Shown one piece after another: positions 36,567 to 45,634 of a stretch of DNA of 64,000 nt (its first letter is position 1; every line of letters starts with the position of its first letter). The notes below the pieces were generated by a model. That model was not told the DNA's origin. It was given only the letters and a program-made list of their open reading frames with translations, and ran no database searches. This DNA is from CBDCPI01 sp965220245 (GTDB lineage: Bacteria > Chloroflexota > Dehalococcoidia > Lucifugimonadales > UBA3495). The translations under genes and the position numbers were made by a program. Location of the stretch: positions 124,001-188,000 of the forward strand of contig CBDCPI010000014.1 in assembly GCA_965220245.1 (NCBI GenBank). The letters run 5' to 3'.

Positions 36567-36777
36567 AAGGCCCCGGGGGTTAAGCGCTCAAGGTTGCCGC
36601 ACCCCATAGGCCGGCGTATTATTGGGCCTATCCAACTTCGAAAAATAATCGTTGTTTTTGTGTAAGGGTCCGCTTACATATCCGCTGCTCGTCAGGAATC
36701 CGGTGTCTGGACCGCCGGCCCCGGCTCCATATTATTCCATTAGTTGATGAATATCGGCGCATGATTAGAGTACGCCC

Positions 36778-38172
36778 TTGATCAAAGTATACCCAACTAA
36801 GCTGCTGAAACGGCCCAGTAACGTCTTCTACGGTTGGTGGATCGTAGCCATCAGTGCTGCGATCGACGCCCTCAAACACGGTGCGTTCAACCGCGGATTC
36901 TCTTTTTACGTCCTGCCGCTTAGCCGAGAGTTGGGGGTCGGCGTAGGTTTCATCGCACTGGCGGAGATGTTAGGCCGCTTGGAAGGCGGGCTCCAGGGCC
37001 CTTTGATGGGATGGCTGACCGACCGGTTTGGTCCCAAGGTGATTATGGCTCTGGGCGGCTTGGCCTCCGGGTTGGGTCTGATTTTGCTATCCGTCACGCA
37101 AAACTACGTTTATTTCTTGCTCGTCTTCGTCGGGTTGTTATCCTTGGGGTTCAGAGCCGGCTACAACAACGCAATTATGCCGGCCATCAATCAATGGTTC
37201 CGCCGGCATCGTGGCTTGGCGATGTCTATCGCAAGTTTGGGAAGCCCTCTGGGCGGTATGCTGCTGGCGCCGTTGGTGGGGATTCTGGTAATCGAGATGG
37301 GTTGGCGGGCATCGGCTTTAGTTTCGGGCAGCGTGGTCCTAGCATTGGTCTTGCCGCTTTGTTTCTTCATCCACCGCTCCCCCGAAAGTAAGGGCCTGCT
37401 CCCCGACGGCGACCGGCCCCAGGAACAGGAGGCGGTGAGCCCCATTCCGGGCGAGAGCCCAGCCCGCCCTTCCCCGGCCGGGTCCAACCCCAAGGCGGAG
37501 CGCGGCCCCGCCAGCGTCTTCGCTTGGGAAGCCGATTTTACGGTCCGGGAAGCAATGAGGTCGCCTTCCTATTGGCTGCTAGTCCTAGCGGTAGGGCTAC
37601 GCAACACGGTCCATTCCGGAATGCAATTTTTGCTGGTCCCGATAATCATTTGGTTCTTGATGGGGGCCGGACGGTCCGAAGACGACAGCCAGCGGGTCTC
37701 GGCGCTCCTGGTAGGCCTAATGTCGCTGAGTTCTATAATCATGAACCCGATAGTTGGTTGGCTTGGCGATCATTGGTCCAAGCAGCGGCTGAGTTCGGTG
37801 GCTATGTTGGGAGGCGCGGCCGCCCTCTTCATTCTGTTGGACCAGAGCGGGCGCTTATGGCAAGCGGGTCTATTCGTAGTGTTGTTGGCCTTCTCCGAGA
37901 CTGCCAATCCGTTGGCCTGGGCCATCATGGGTGATTTCTTCGGTCGCCGCAGCTACGCTACCCTCCGGGGCTGGCAACACTTGCCCGATCAATTGATGTC
38001 TATGAGCACTCCATTCTGGATGGGGTTGGTGTTCGACTATACCGGCAGCTACAAATGGGCCCTTACTCCGCTGGTGGCTATCTACGTTTTGGCAGCGGTC
38101 TTCTATTGGATAACTCCCAGACCGAAGCTCCCCCAACGATTGATGGAGCTGAGAGCTGAATACGGACGATAG
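36778..38172 (+). CDS. Major facilitator superfamily transporter
   Basis: A 464-residue, 12-helix transporter. The N-terminus VFYGWWIVAISAAIDA is typical of the monocarboxylate/oxalate-formate-like MFS branch. GPLMGWLTDRFGPKVIMALG is the MFS signature loop, and a hydrophilic central loop of about 60 residues (DGDRPQEQEAVSPIPGE) divides the halves, the second of which starts FTVREAMRSPSYWLL. The substrate is unknown. The start is TTG 36778 without a clear ribosome-binding site. It lies next to catabolic genes (MmgE/PrpD, aminotransferase), so organic-acid uptake is a reasonable guess only. Confidence 0.82.
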   Translation: MIKVYPTKLLKRPSNVFYGWWIVAISAAIDALKHGAFNRGFSFYVLPLSRELGVGVGFIALAEMLGRLEGGLQGPLMGWLTDRFGPKVIMALGGLASGLGLILLSVTQNYVYFLLVFVGLLSLGFRAGYNNAIMPAINQWFRRHRGLAMSIASLGSPLGGMLLAPLVGILVIEMGWRASALVSGSVVLALVLPLCFFIHRSPESKGLLPDGDRPQEQEAVSPIPGESPARPSPAGSNPKAERGPASVFAWEADFTVREAMRSPSYWLLVLAVGLRNTVHSGMQFLLVPIIIWFLMGAGRSEDDSQRVSALLVGLMSLSSIIMNPIVGWLGDHWSKQRLSSVAMLGGAAALFILLDQSGRLWQAGLFVVLLAFSETANPLAWAIMGDFFGRRSYATLRGWQHLPDQLMSMSTPFWMGLVFDYTGSYKWALTPLVAIYVLAAVFYWITPRPKLPQRLMELRAEYGR

Positions 38173-38235
38173 AGCCCCTCTGCCGTATGCTCCGGCTTTC
38201 CGAGGGGGTTAAGACCGGGTGGCCGCGACTAAAGG

Positions 38236-39420
38236 CTACAGTCCCAACTTCTCCGCCGCCCGGGCGAAGCCATTCATCGCCCCCTCCAAGACCGGGTCCT
38301 CAACGCAATAAGAGATGCGGAAGTAGCCCGGCGTACCAAACCCTCGCCCCGGAACAGCGAGTACGTTCCATTCTTGGAGGGCGTCGACGAAAGCAACATC
38401 GTCGTCCAGAGGGGACTTGGGAAACAAATAGAAGGCTCCCTGGGGCTTTGTAACCGAGTATCCCAGTTCCGTTAGCTGGGTATAAAGGTAGTCGCGTTTT
38501 CGTTGGTAGTCTGCGACGTCGACGCTGACCCCTTGCAGTGACCGGACCAAGTGCTGCATCAGCGCCGGGGCATTGACGAAACCAAGGGTCCGGTTACAGA
38601 AGGTTGCACCGTTGGCCAGTTCCTCCCGGTCCGGGTACTCCGGATGGATCGCAATGTAGCCAATGCGCTCGCCCGGCAAGGCCAGGTCCTTGGCGTGAGA
38701 TGTCACCACCACGGTGTTTTGGTAGTGGGGAAAGACCTGCGAGTAGGTTAACCCATCATAGATGATGCGCCGGTAAGGCTCATCGCTGATAATAAAAATT
38801 TCCCGCCCGTATTCGGACTGTTTGCGGCGCAGCAGTTCACCAAGAGACTCCAGCAACGCGGCCGGATAGACCACCCCGGTAGGATTGTTTGGTGAATTAA
38901 TGATCAGTGCGCGAGTGTTGGAGTTGACCGCTGCTTCTATGGATGCCAAGTCGGGGGCGAATTCGGCGTTAGTGGGCACGGTTACTGCAATTCCGCCGTG
39001 ATTGTCCACATAGAACCCGTACTCGACGAAGTAAGGCGACAAGAGGATGACCTCTTCTCCCGGGTTAAGAATTGTCTTCAGCAGAACGTTTAGCGCCGCC
39101 GCCGCCCCGCAGGTCATGATGACGTCTTGGGCGGTGAACGGGAGACCGGTCTCCTGAGTCAAGGAGTCGGCTACGGCTTGGCGGGTCTCGGGGTAGCCCG
39201 CGTTGGGCATGTAACGGTGCATTCCCTTGATGGGGTTCTCCGCCAAGCGGCGAAGTTCTTGGTGGAACTGCTCGGGGGGTTCCACCACCGGGTTGCCTAG
39301 GGAGAGGTCGAAGACGTTGTCGTCGCCATACTGGGCCTTAAGGGCGATCCCGGCCTCGAACATGCGGCGGATCCAACCGCCCTGTTCCACGAACCCTCGG
39401 ACTTTATCGGACACCGGCAT
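38236..39420 (-). CDS. PLP-dependent aminotransferase, class I (aspartate-aminotransferase-like)
   Basis: A 394-residue class I aminotransferase. Seen: LSLGNPVVEPP, YMPNAGYPETRQAVA, MTCGAAAALNVLLKTI (phosphate-binding turn), INSPNNPTGVV (Asn contacting PLP O3'), IISDEPYRRIIYDG (Asp-x-x-Tyr), and VTSHAKDLALPGERIGY, where the Lys forms the Schiff base and the Arg pairs with phosphate. Sequence around the Lys (SHAKDLALPGER) is characteristic of a subgroup often called AspB-like. The substrate is not assignable. It is monocistronic, converging on the MFS gene with 63 bp between stops. Confidence 0.9.
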   Translation of the reverse strand: MPVSDKVRGFVEQGGWIRRMFEAGIALKAQYGDDNVFDLSLGNPVVEPPEQFHQELRRLAENPIKGMHRYMPNAGYPETRQAVADSLTQETGLPFTAQDVIMTCGAAAALNVLLKTILNPGEEVILLSPYFVEYGFYVDNHGGIAVTVPTNAEFAPDLASIEAAVNSNTRALIINSPNNPTGVVYPAALLESLGELLRRKQSEYGREIFIISDEPYRRIIYDGLTYSQVFPHYQNTVVVTSHAKDLALPGERIGYIAIHPEYPDREELANGATFCNRTLGFVNAPALMQHLVRSLQGVSVDVADYQRKRDYLYTQLTELGYSVTKPQGAFYLFPKSPLDDDVAFVDALQEWNVLAVPGRGFGTPGYFRISYCVEDPVLEGAMNGFARAAEKLGL

Positions 39421-39654
39421 CCCGATCCCTCCGCTGAACAGCTATCCATAAACCAAGGCCGAGTGTAACAATGGCGTTGATGGGTGTCAAAATAGGACCA
39501 AAGCATTGATATTGGGCCATGTCCGGTCCCTGTTACCCGGTCACCGTTATAATGAGTCGTAGCGGCAATCCTGTTGCCCTCGGCGGGCCGCCAATGTGCA
39601 CTACGTTGGTTCCACCTGCCCGAAATCTTATGAACAGGCGAACCAAGGGGAGTC

Positions 39655-40707
39655 ATGATCAAGAAAATAGCCTTGTTTAATCACAAAGGTGGCGTGAGCA
39701 AGACAACGACGACTTTTCACCTGGGTTGGATGTTGGCTTCCAAAGGGAAACGGGTGATTCTGGCGGATACGGACCCGCAGTGCAACCTCACGGGGCTTGT
39801 GCTTGGGGACGATGACGAGACCGGGCTTGAGAACTGGTACGAAAATGAGAAGGAGCGTAACCTGAAGGCTGGGCTTGCGCCTGCTTTCGAGTCGAGGCCT
39901 GCTCCAATCAAGCCGGTCGAATGTTTCCCAATCAGTCGGCAGGATGGTCTCTTCCTCTTGCCCGGCCACATCGGGCTGTCTGAATATGAAGTCACTTTGG
40001 GCATCGCGCAGCAACTGTCCGCCTCAATACAGACTCTTCAGAATCTCCCTGGGTCAATTCCACACTTGCTTGAGCAGACGGCAGAGAAGTACAAGGCCGA
40101 TTACGTGTTGATTGACATGAACCCCAGTCTGAGTTCGTTCAATCAAAATCTGCTTATGACCAGCGATTTCTTCATTGTCCCGACAACACCGGATTATTTC
40201 TCCGTAATGGCCATAAATTCTCTCGCCAACGTGATTCCTGACTGGCGCGCTTGGTCGAAGAAGGCGTGTTCTCTGCACACGCTCCGGAATGCGGCCTATC
40301 CATTCCCTGACGTCACTCCCAAGTTCCTCGGGACAATAGTGCAAAACTACCGTCCGCGAGGAGGCACTCCGGCCAGCGGTTTCCAAAAGTGGATTGACAA
40401 AATAAACGGGACCGTATCCGGAACACTGTTTCCTGAATTTAAAAAAGTGGACATGATGTTGCCCCCGCATTTCTATGCTAAGCAAAATGTTGATAATTTT
40501 TGCCTGGCAACTATCCCGGACTTCAATACACTCATCGCCAAATCTCAGGAGGCCCAAGTGCCTGTTTTCTCTCTGAGTAGTGAACAGATTGGTCAGACTG
40601 GGCCAGTCCTGGATACCATGCTCAAGTCGCGTGACCGTTTCAAGGAGCTTTTTTCCGAGCTTGCAGACAAGGTGATTGGATTAACCGGTCATGCAAGCGG
40701 CGATTGA
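39655..40707 (+). CDS. ParA/MinD-type ATPase, first gene of a ParA-HEPN module
   Basis: A 350-residue SIMIBI ATPase. The deviant Walker A is FNHKGGVSKTTTTFHLG (KGGxxKT), the Walker A' is VILADTDPQCNLTG and the Walker B-like strand is YVLIDMNPSLSSFNQNLL. The family normally positions DNA, plasmids or complexes. No parB or centromere-like repeats are nearby. Instead the 3' end overlaps a HEPN-type gene by 17 bp, implying a coupled two-protein system. The protein is longer than plasmid ParA (about 260), with extra sequence between residues 60-120 and 210-290. GGGGAG is well placed before ATG 39655. A role in defence is inferred from the HEPN partner. Confidence 0.85.
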   Translation: MIKKIALFNHKGGVSKTTTTFHLGWMLASKGKRVILADTDPQCNLTGLVLGDDDETGLENWYENEKERNLKAGLAPAFESRPAPIKPVECFPISRQDGLFLLPGHIGLSEYEVTLGIAQQLSASIQTLQNLPGSIPHLLEQTAEKYKADYVLIDMNPSLSSFNQNLLMTSDFFIVPTTPDYFSVMAINSLANVIPDWRAWSKKACSLHTLRNAAYPFPDVTPKFLGTIVQNYRPRGGTPASGFQKWIDKINGTVSGTLFPEFKKVDMMLPPHFYAKQNVDNFCLATIPDFNTLIAKSQEAQVPVFSLSSEQIGQTGPVLDTMLKSRDRFKELFSELADKVIGLTGHASGD

Positions 40708-41224
40708 TCAATTTCGCCGGAATATCCAGCGTGTGCGCAATCTTGGCTCCTTACATCAAGTCTTGACCTCCCAGACTACCCCGGCGCTTGACCTCTCCGA
40801 TATACTCCGGTCCGAGCTTGTGATGGCCGTTAGCGCCCTAGCCCACTATATCCACGAGCTTGTCAGGCTGGGCATGTTGGAGGCCTACCAAGGGAATCGT
40901 GCTCAAACGGACGCATTTTTGCGATTTCAAGTTACGCTGGGCAGCGCCTTGGACGCCATAAATGCTCTGAGAAACGACAGTTGGTTAGAAGACCAGATAA
41001 GGACCCGCCACAGTTATCGAAGTTTCCAAGACCCGGACAATATCGCAGAGGCAATTCGTCTCGTCTCAGATGTGCAATTGTGGGAAGCGATTGCCTCTGA
41101 ACTGAATACTACGTCCAGGGATGCGAGGACACAACTGAGGTCGATTGTCGACCGCCGGAACCAAATCGCCCATGAGTCGGATGTGGACCCGTCTTATGCC
41201 GGCGGCCGGTTGACTTCAGGCTAA
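40691..41224 (+). CDS. HEPN-domain putative RNase (MAE_28990/RiboL-PSP type), 3' frameshifted
   Basis: A 177-residue, all-helical protein. DILRSELVMAVSALAHYIHELVR and the C-terminal IVDRRNQIAHESDVDPSYAG match the HEPN fold; RNQIAH is the Rx4H catalytic signature of HEPN RNases and is intact. The reading stops at 41224, but one frame over (-1) the expected family C-terminus is legible: PVDFRLTDEAVAFIERLSKA...VVA ending with TAG at 41284-41286. A one-base change near 41206 has therefore cut off about 22 residues. The start ATG 40691 lies inside the ParA gene (17-bp overlap). HEPN RNases are often toxins kept in check by partners; the ParA ATPase may be that partner. Confidence 0.72.
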   Translation: MQAAIDQFRRNIQRVRNLGSLHQVLTSQTTPALDLSDILRSELVMAVSALAHYIHELVRLGMLEAYQGNRAQTDAFLRFQVTLGSALDAINALRNDSWLEDQIRTRHSYRSFQDPDNIAEAIRLVSDVQLWEAIASELNTTSRDARTQLRSIVDRRNQIAHESDVDPSYAGGRLTSG

Positions 41225-41310
41225 CTGATGAAGCGGTCGCATTCATAGAGCGGCTGTCCAAAGCCATGTACACCGTTGTGGCATAGAGGGAATTGTGTGA
41301 AAGGTGAGCG

Positions 41311-42048
41311 TCAGATATTCGCGTGGCGGTGTTGGGCTAGGTTTGGCAGGATACCCGCGGACACCGCGGCGAGTTCGGTGGCCAAGTCGGTTTCCACCAT
41401 CTTGAATCCCATACCGCGCCCGAAATGGTAAGCCACGCCGTAGCCAACTTCTTCTAGGTCCACAGGGGACCCTCGAATTTCTGCCACGGAAGTCACCGGC
41501 TTGTTCTCAATGCCACAGGGAACAATGTAATCGTAGTAGGACAGGTCGGTGTTTACGTTCAGTGAGAAGCCGTGGTAGGCCACTCCCCGGCTGATCTTGA
41601 CCCCGATGGCCCCAATCTTGGCCTCCCCTACCCACACGCCGGTGAAACCCTCAATTACTCCAGCCTCAATCTCGAATTCGGCCAAGCTGTCGATGATTAC
41701 CTGCTCTAGAGTACGGACGTACTTCAGGGGTCCTCCCCACTCCTTGAGGTTTATCACTGGATATCCGACTAGTTGTCCCGGCCCGTGGAAGGTGACCTGG
41801 CCACCCCGGTCCGTTTCAACCAGAGAGATACCCTTGCTCCGGAGTTCCTCGGGAGGCAGCAGAACGTGGGCCGCCTTACTGAGGCGGCCCTTGGTATACA
41901 CCGGAGGATGCTCCAAGAGCAGCAGGGTGTTGGGTTGGCGTCCCAGTCCTACTTCTTGGGCCAGATGAAGCTGGAGGTCCCAGGCTTGCTGGTAACCTAC
42001 CTTGCCCAAGCGGGCTACCTGGCAGGCCGAGGCGGCTGGCACGCACAA
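41311..42048 (-). CDS. lipB: Octanoyltransferase LipB
   Basis: A 245-residue enzyme that moves octanoyl groups from acyl carrier protein to lipoyl domains. Seen: LLLLEHPPVYTKGR, TDRGGQVTFHGPGQLVGYPV (substrate-binding His), AKIGAIGVKISRGVAYHGFSLN (with the catalytic Lys in IGVKI), and IVPCGIENKPVTS (nucleophile Cys). In-frame starts are TTG 42048 or GTG 42042; neither has a strong ribosome-binding site, but the start lies directly after the E2 stop, consistent with coupling. Its target is presumably the adjacent E2. It is the last gene of the E1alpha-E1beta-E2-lipB operon. No lipA is present. Confidence 0.94.
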   Translation of the reverse strand: MCVPAASACQVARLGKVGYQQAWDLQLHLAQEVGLGRQPNTLLLLEHPPVYTKGRLSKAAHVLLPPEELRSKGISLVETDRGGQVTFHGPGQLVGYPVINLKEWGGPLKYVRTLEQVIIDSLAEFEIEAGVIEGFTGVWVGEAKIGAIGVKISRGVAYHGFSLNVNTDLSYYDYIVPCGIENKPVTSVAEIRGSPVDLEEVGYGVAYHFGRGMGFKMVETDLATELAAVSAGILPNLAQHRHANI

Positions 42049-42051
42049 TAC

Positions 42052-43575
42052 TCAGTAAATGGGGGCGCCGGGTCCCGTGGCTTCCAGCCGGGCCTTGACC
42101 GCCTGCAAGAAGCCGCTGGATTCGGCGCCGTCGTTGATGCGGTGATCGAAGGAAAGGCAGAGGTTCATCATCGAGCGAATAGCAATAGCGTCGTCGCGCA
42201 CCACCGGGCGCTTCTGGATTGCCTCGGTGGTCATGATCCCGGCCTGCGGGTGGTTGATGATGGGCTGGGAGACGGTGGACCCTAGGGCCCCGGTGTTATT
42301 CAGGGTGAAGGTGCCGCCCTGAACATCAGCCAGAGTTAGCTGGCGCCGCCGCGCCCGCAGCGTGAGGTCCCGGACCTCTCTGGCCAGTCCGGAAATGCTC
42401 ATGCGGTCGGCGTCGTGGACTACCGGCACTATCAGCCCGTCCGGCGCGGCCACGGCTATCCCCAAGTTAATCCGTTTCTTGAGGATGATTTTGTCTCCGC
42501 CCCAGGACGCATTCAGCGTTGGGTGCTCCTTCAGCGACTCGACCACGGCTTTGACCACGAAGGGGAGGTAGGTCAGCTCGACGCCTTCCCGCAGTTCGAA
42601 GTCCCCTCTAATCTGCGCTCTTAAGGCTACCAGGCCGGTGACATCGACTTCCACCGTGCTCCAAGCATGAGGTATTTCGCTCACGCTGCGCACCATGGCC
42701 TCGGCTATCATTCTCCGTACCGGCGTCAGCGGAATATATTCCTCTTCCTGCTGGGAAGGAGGCCAAGCCGCCGGGACTGGGGCAGCCTCTGGAGGAGGGA
42801 CCGCGGGAGCTACGGCTGACGCGGCCACCGGAGCAGCGGCAGGCAGGCCTGCCTCAACGAATTTCAGTACGTCATCCCTGGTGATTCTGCCGCCCATGCC
42901 GGTGCCTTTAAGCTGAGATATGTCTATCCCGTGCTCTCGCACCAAGCGGCGGACTGCGGGTGACAGCCGCACGGCCTCGGGTGTGGCGTCTATGGGGGAC
43001 TCAACCGGGGCTTCGGACGGCGCCTCGGGTGGCGGCCCGCCGCCGGTGGGTCCAACCGGGCGCACATCGCGAACCAAGTAACCAGTAGTGGCCGCCTTTT
43101 CTGGTGACTGGGCCGCCGGTGATTGGAGCGTTGCTGACTGGGCCGCCGGTGATTGGAGCGTTGCTGACTGGGCCGCCGGTGATTGGAGCGTTGCTGACTG
43201 GGCCGCCGGTGATTGGAGCGTTGCTGACTGGGCCGCCGGTGATTGGAGCGTTGCTGACTGGGCTGCCGGTACTTGGGCCGGTGGTTCAACCGGCGCCAGT
43301 TCGGGGGATGGCCGCGGCGGAGTCGCCGGGGGCGACTCGTCGGTCTCCATTTCGGCAATGGGCGCGCCCATGGGAATAGTCTCGCCTTCCTGAGCCAGCA
43401 CCCGTAGCAAAGACCCGCCCACCGGGGAGGGTACCTCCATAGTCACTTTGTCGGTAACGACTTCCACCAAGGGCTCAAAGCGCTCGACAGCGTCGCCGGG
43501 CTGCTTGAGCCACTTGCCGATGGTGCCTTCTACGACCGATTCGCCGACAAAAGGGAGTTCGATGGTTAACGCCAA
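42052..43575 (-). CDS. 2-oxoacid dehydrogenase E2 (dihydrolipoyl acyltransferase)
   Basis: A 507-residue E2 from TTG 43575 (LALTIELPFVGESVVEG); the frame stays open upstream within E1beta but that part is unrelated. Lipoyl domain with VVTDKVTMEVPSP (Lys for lipoate). A long Ala/Pro/Ser/Gln linker follows, containing five perfect AAQSATLQSP-type repeats. Next comes the peripheral-subunit-binding domain (SPAVRRLVREHGIDISQLKG and GRITRDDV). The catalytic domain has IPHAWSTVEVDVT and SFDHRINDGAESSGF, with the active His and Asp. The E2 sequence resembles the branched-chain type, but pyruvate cannot be excluded. No E3 gene is in the window. Confidence 0.93.
   Translation of the reverse strand: MALTIELPFVGESVVEGTIGKWLKQPGDAVERFEPLVEVVTDKVTMEVPSPVGGSLLRVLAQEGETIPMGAPIAEMETDESPPATPPRPSPELAPVEPPAQVPAAQSATLQSPAAQSATLQSPAAQSATLQSPAAQSATLQSPAAQSATLQSPAAQSPEKAATTGYLVRDVRPVGPTGGGPPPEAPSEAPVESPIDATPEAVRLSPAVRRLVREHGIDISQLKGTGMGGRITRDDVLKFVEAGLPAAAPVAASAVAPAVPPPEAAPVPAAWPPSQQEEEYIPLTPVRRMIAEAMVRSVSEIPHAWSTVEVDVTGLVALRAQIRGDFELREGVELTYLPFVVKAVVESLKEHPTLNASWGGDKIILKKRINLGIAVAAPDGLIVPVVHDADRMSISGLAREVRDLTLRARRRQLTLADVQGGTFTLNNTGALGSTVSQPIINHPQAGIMTTEAIQKRPVVRDDAIAIRSMMNLCLSFDHRINDGAESSGFLQAVKARLEATGPGAPIY
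43106..43270. repeat. In-frame 30-bp minisatellite (5 perfect units) in the E2 linker
   Basis: Five identical 30-bp units (43106, 43136, 43166, 43196, 43226), plus a diverging sixth, encode the ten-residue unit AAQSATLQSP on the minus strand. Perfect identity at the DNA level shows recent expansion. Length is a multiple of three, so copy-number change only lengthens the flexible arm carrying the lipoyl domain. Confidence 0.97.
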
Positions 43576-43592
43576 AGGTACACCGCCAGTTG

Positions 43593-44576
43593 TTAGTATG
43601 CCGCCAGCTTGCGCAGTGCCTGAACTACCTTCTCGGTGTCGGGCATGTAGGCGTCCTCCAAGGTCTGCGCAAAGGGCATGGTAGGCACATCGGGCCCGCA
43701 AAGCCGGGATATTGGCCCGTCCAGATGATCGAAGGCTTGGTCAGCTACTAACGCCGCTATCTCTGCGCCAACCCCGCCGGTAATATTGTCTTCGTGCACT
43801 ACCAGTAGCTTTCCGGTTTTCCTCACCGAGGCCAAGACCGTTTCGCCGTCCAAGGGCTTTAGAGTGCGCAGGTCAACAACCTCTACTTCGACCCCTTCCT
43901 TGGAGAGCTCTTCGGCGGCTTCCAGAGAGTAGTGAAGCGTGAGCCCATAGGTAACTATGGTTACGTCACGCCCTTGTCTTTTGACATCGGCCTGCCCGAT
44001 GGGGACGGTGTAGGACTCCTCCGGCACCTCACCCCGGACCAAGCGATAGGTCTTTTTGTGTTCCAAGAAGACCACCGGGTTATCGTCTCGGACCGAAGAT
44101 TTCAGCAACCCCTTGGCGTCATAGGGCGTCGCCGGAGAGACAACCTTGAGGCCCGGAGTATGAAAGAAGTAAGATTCGACGTTTTGAGAGTGAAACAACC
44201 CGCCTCGTATGCCGCCGCCGTAGGGGATGCGAACGACCAGCGGGACTTTGACTGCGCCATTGGTGCCGTAGCAAGTCCGGGCGGCCTCACCAATGAGTTG
44301 GTTGGCAGTGGGCCAAACGAAGTCGGCAAATTCGACCTCGGGAATGGGCCGCATCCCCCGGAACGCCGCGCCCAAGGCTATTCCCATGATCGAGGCCTCG
44401 GCCAAGGGGGTGTCGATCACCCGGTCTTCGCCGAACTCGTCGATCAAGCCTTGAGTAGCTAGGAACACCCCGCCCCGCTTACCCACGTCTTCCCCCATTA
44501 CAAAGACGGTGGGGTCTCGCTCCATCTCTTCACGGATTGCTTCTCGGACTGCCTCGATAACTGTTTTAACCGCCAA
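43593..44576 (-). CDS. 2-oxoacid dehydrogenase E1 beta subunit
   Basis: A 327-residue transketolase-like beta subunit. Seen: FVMGEDVGKRGGVFLATQGL, DTPLAEASIMGIALGAAFRG, EVEFADFVWPTANQLIGEAA, PYGGGIRGGLFHSQNVE, and the C-terminal transketolase domain VEVVDLRTLKPLDGETV and VHEDNITGGVGAEIAALV. The start is TTG 44576, supported by AAGGAG 6 nt upstream and by the family N-terminus (MAVKTVIEAVREAI). It lies 11 bp after E1alpha. Together with E1alpha it forms the heterotetramer that decarboxylates 2-oxoacids on ThDP and loads the acyl group onto E2 lipoate. Confidence 0.94.
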   Translation of the reverse strand: MAVKTVIEAVREAIREEMERDPTVFVMGEDVGKRGGVFLATQGLIDEFGEDRVIDTPLAEASIMGIALGAAFRGMRPIPEVEFADFVWPTANQLIGEAARTCYGTNGAVKVPLVVRIPYGGGIRGGLFHSQNVESYFFHTPGLKVVSPATPYDAKGLLKSSVRDDNPVVFLEHKKTYRLVRGEVPEESYTVPIGQADVKRQGRDVTIVTYGLTLHYSLEAAEELSKEGVEVEVVDLRTLKPLDGETVLASVRKTGKLLVVHEDNITGGVGAEIAALVADQAFDHLDGPISRLCGPDVPTMPFAQTLEDAYMPDTEKVVQALRKLAAY

Positions 44577-44587
44577 CAGGGGCTCCT

Positions 44588-45634
44588 TTAAGGCGCGTAG
44601 ACCATGTCGTGCAATGTGGAAACCGGGGGTGGGCTGGCGGCCTCGGCGGCGTCAGTCGCTTCGTTGATTGCCTGCCGGGCTTCGGCCCTGATTTCATCCA
44701 CTTGCTGCTGGGTGATTATCCCTTGCCCGATTAACCGTTGCTCCAGCGAGGTCAGCGGGTCCTTTTGCCGCGCGATTTCCACTTCATCCGCCGGCCGGTA
44801 CCGGCGGTCGTCGTCATCGGTTGTGTGGGGCATAAACCTTTCCACGTTCATTTCCAGCAAGACCGGCCCCTGGCTTCTGGCGTGTTTGATGGCTTGGTGG
44901 GTGGCTTCGTAGCAAGTAATCAGGTCCATGCCGTCGATGGTGAATCCGGGGAACCCATACCCGGTGGAGCGGGAAGCCACTTCCTCGATGGCCATCTGAT
45001 TGCGCTGGGGCACGGATATAGCATAGTGGTTGTTTTCGCAGATAAATATCACCGGCAGGCGGTGCACCCCGGCGAAATTCATTGCCTCGTGGGTCTCTCC
45101 TTGGCTGGAGCCGCCGTCTCCGAAGTAGACGAGGGTCACCGTTTCGTCGCCCAGCATCTTGCATCCCAAAGCATAGCCCACGGATTGGGTCAACCCGGCG
45201 CCGACGACGTTGGAGATCTGGATAATGTGGCGGGGGAGGTCGGCGCCTTGGAGAGGGAATTGGCGCGCGTTGCTGTACGGGTCGCCGTCCTTACCCATGA
45301 ACGACAGCATTACTTGAGTCGGCGTAAGGCCGGCGGCCATCTTAAGGGCTAGATCGCGGTAGTAGGGAAACAGAAAACACTTCCCATCTTTCTCCGCCGC
45401 CAACAAACTGCCTAACTGGGCCGCTTCGTGTCCTTGAGAGGATGCCGCAATTGGCACCTTACCTTGGCGGTTGAGGATCCAAATCCTCTCATCGGCAGTA
45501 CGAACGTAGACCATTCTGGTGTAGAAGTCCACCAAGTCTTCAGCGGTCAGTCCGTCGGGAATCCCGCCCGGTGCGTTCGCTGTGCCGCTGCCCGCAGTGG
45601 GCCGACTACCCAGTCTAGGCTTAGTCTGCGCCAT
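44588..45634 (-). CDS. 2-oxoacid dehydrogenase E1 alpha subunit
   Basis: A 348-residue alpha subunit with the ThDP-Mg motif GDGGSSQGETHEAMNFAG ending in ENN (FICENNHYAISV) near residues 168-200. Also seen: RQGKVPIAASSQGHEAAQLG, FPYYRDLALKMAAG, and HTTDDDDRRYRP, the phosphorylation-loop region. The HTTDDD and PYYRD features resemble branched-chain 2-oxoacid dehydrogenase (BkdA) more than pyruvate dehydrogenase. The N-terminal 25 residues are low-complexity (GSRPTAGSGTANAPGG). Start ATG 45634 has GGGGAG upstream. First gene of the operon, with the promoter candidate at 45713-45741. Confidence 0.94.
   Translation of the reverse strand: MAQTKPRLGSRPTAGSGTANAPGGIPDGLTAEDLVDFYTRMVYVRTADERIWILNRQGKVPIAASSQGHEAAQLGSLLAAEKDGKCFLFPYYRDLALKMAAGLTPTQVMLSFMGKDGDPYSNARQFPLQGADLPRHIIQISNVVGAGLTQSVGYALGCKMLGDETVTLVYFGDGGSSQGETHEAMNFAGVHRLPVIFICENNHYAISVPQRNQMAIEEVASRSTGYGFPGFTIDGMDLITCYEATHQAIKHARSQGPVLLEMNVERFMPHTTDDDDRRYRPADEVEIARQKDPLTSLEQRLIGQGIITQQQVDEIRAEARQAINEATDAAEAASPPPVSTLHDMVYAP

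Noticed and set aside
41200..41224. Programmed -1 frameshift at the end of the ParA-linked HEPN gene
   Set aside because: No slippery heptamer or downstream pseudoknot is visible at GGCGGCCGGTT; a simple indel is more likely.
43081..43265. Regular 30-bp repeats resembling a CRISPR array
   Set aside because: The units are directly contiguous with no spacers and encode an in-frame linker of E2.
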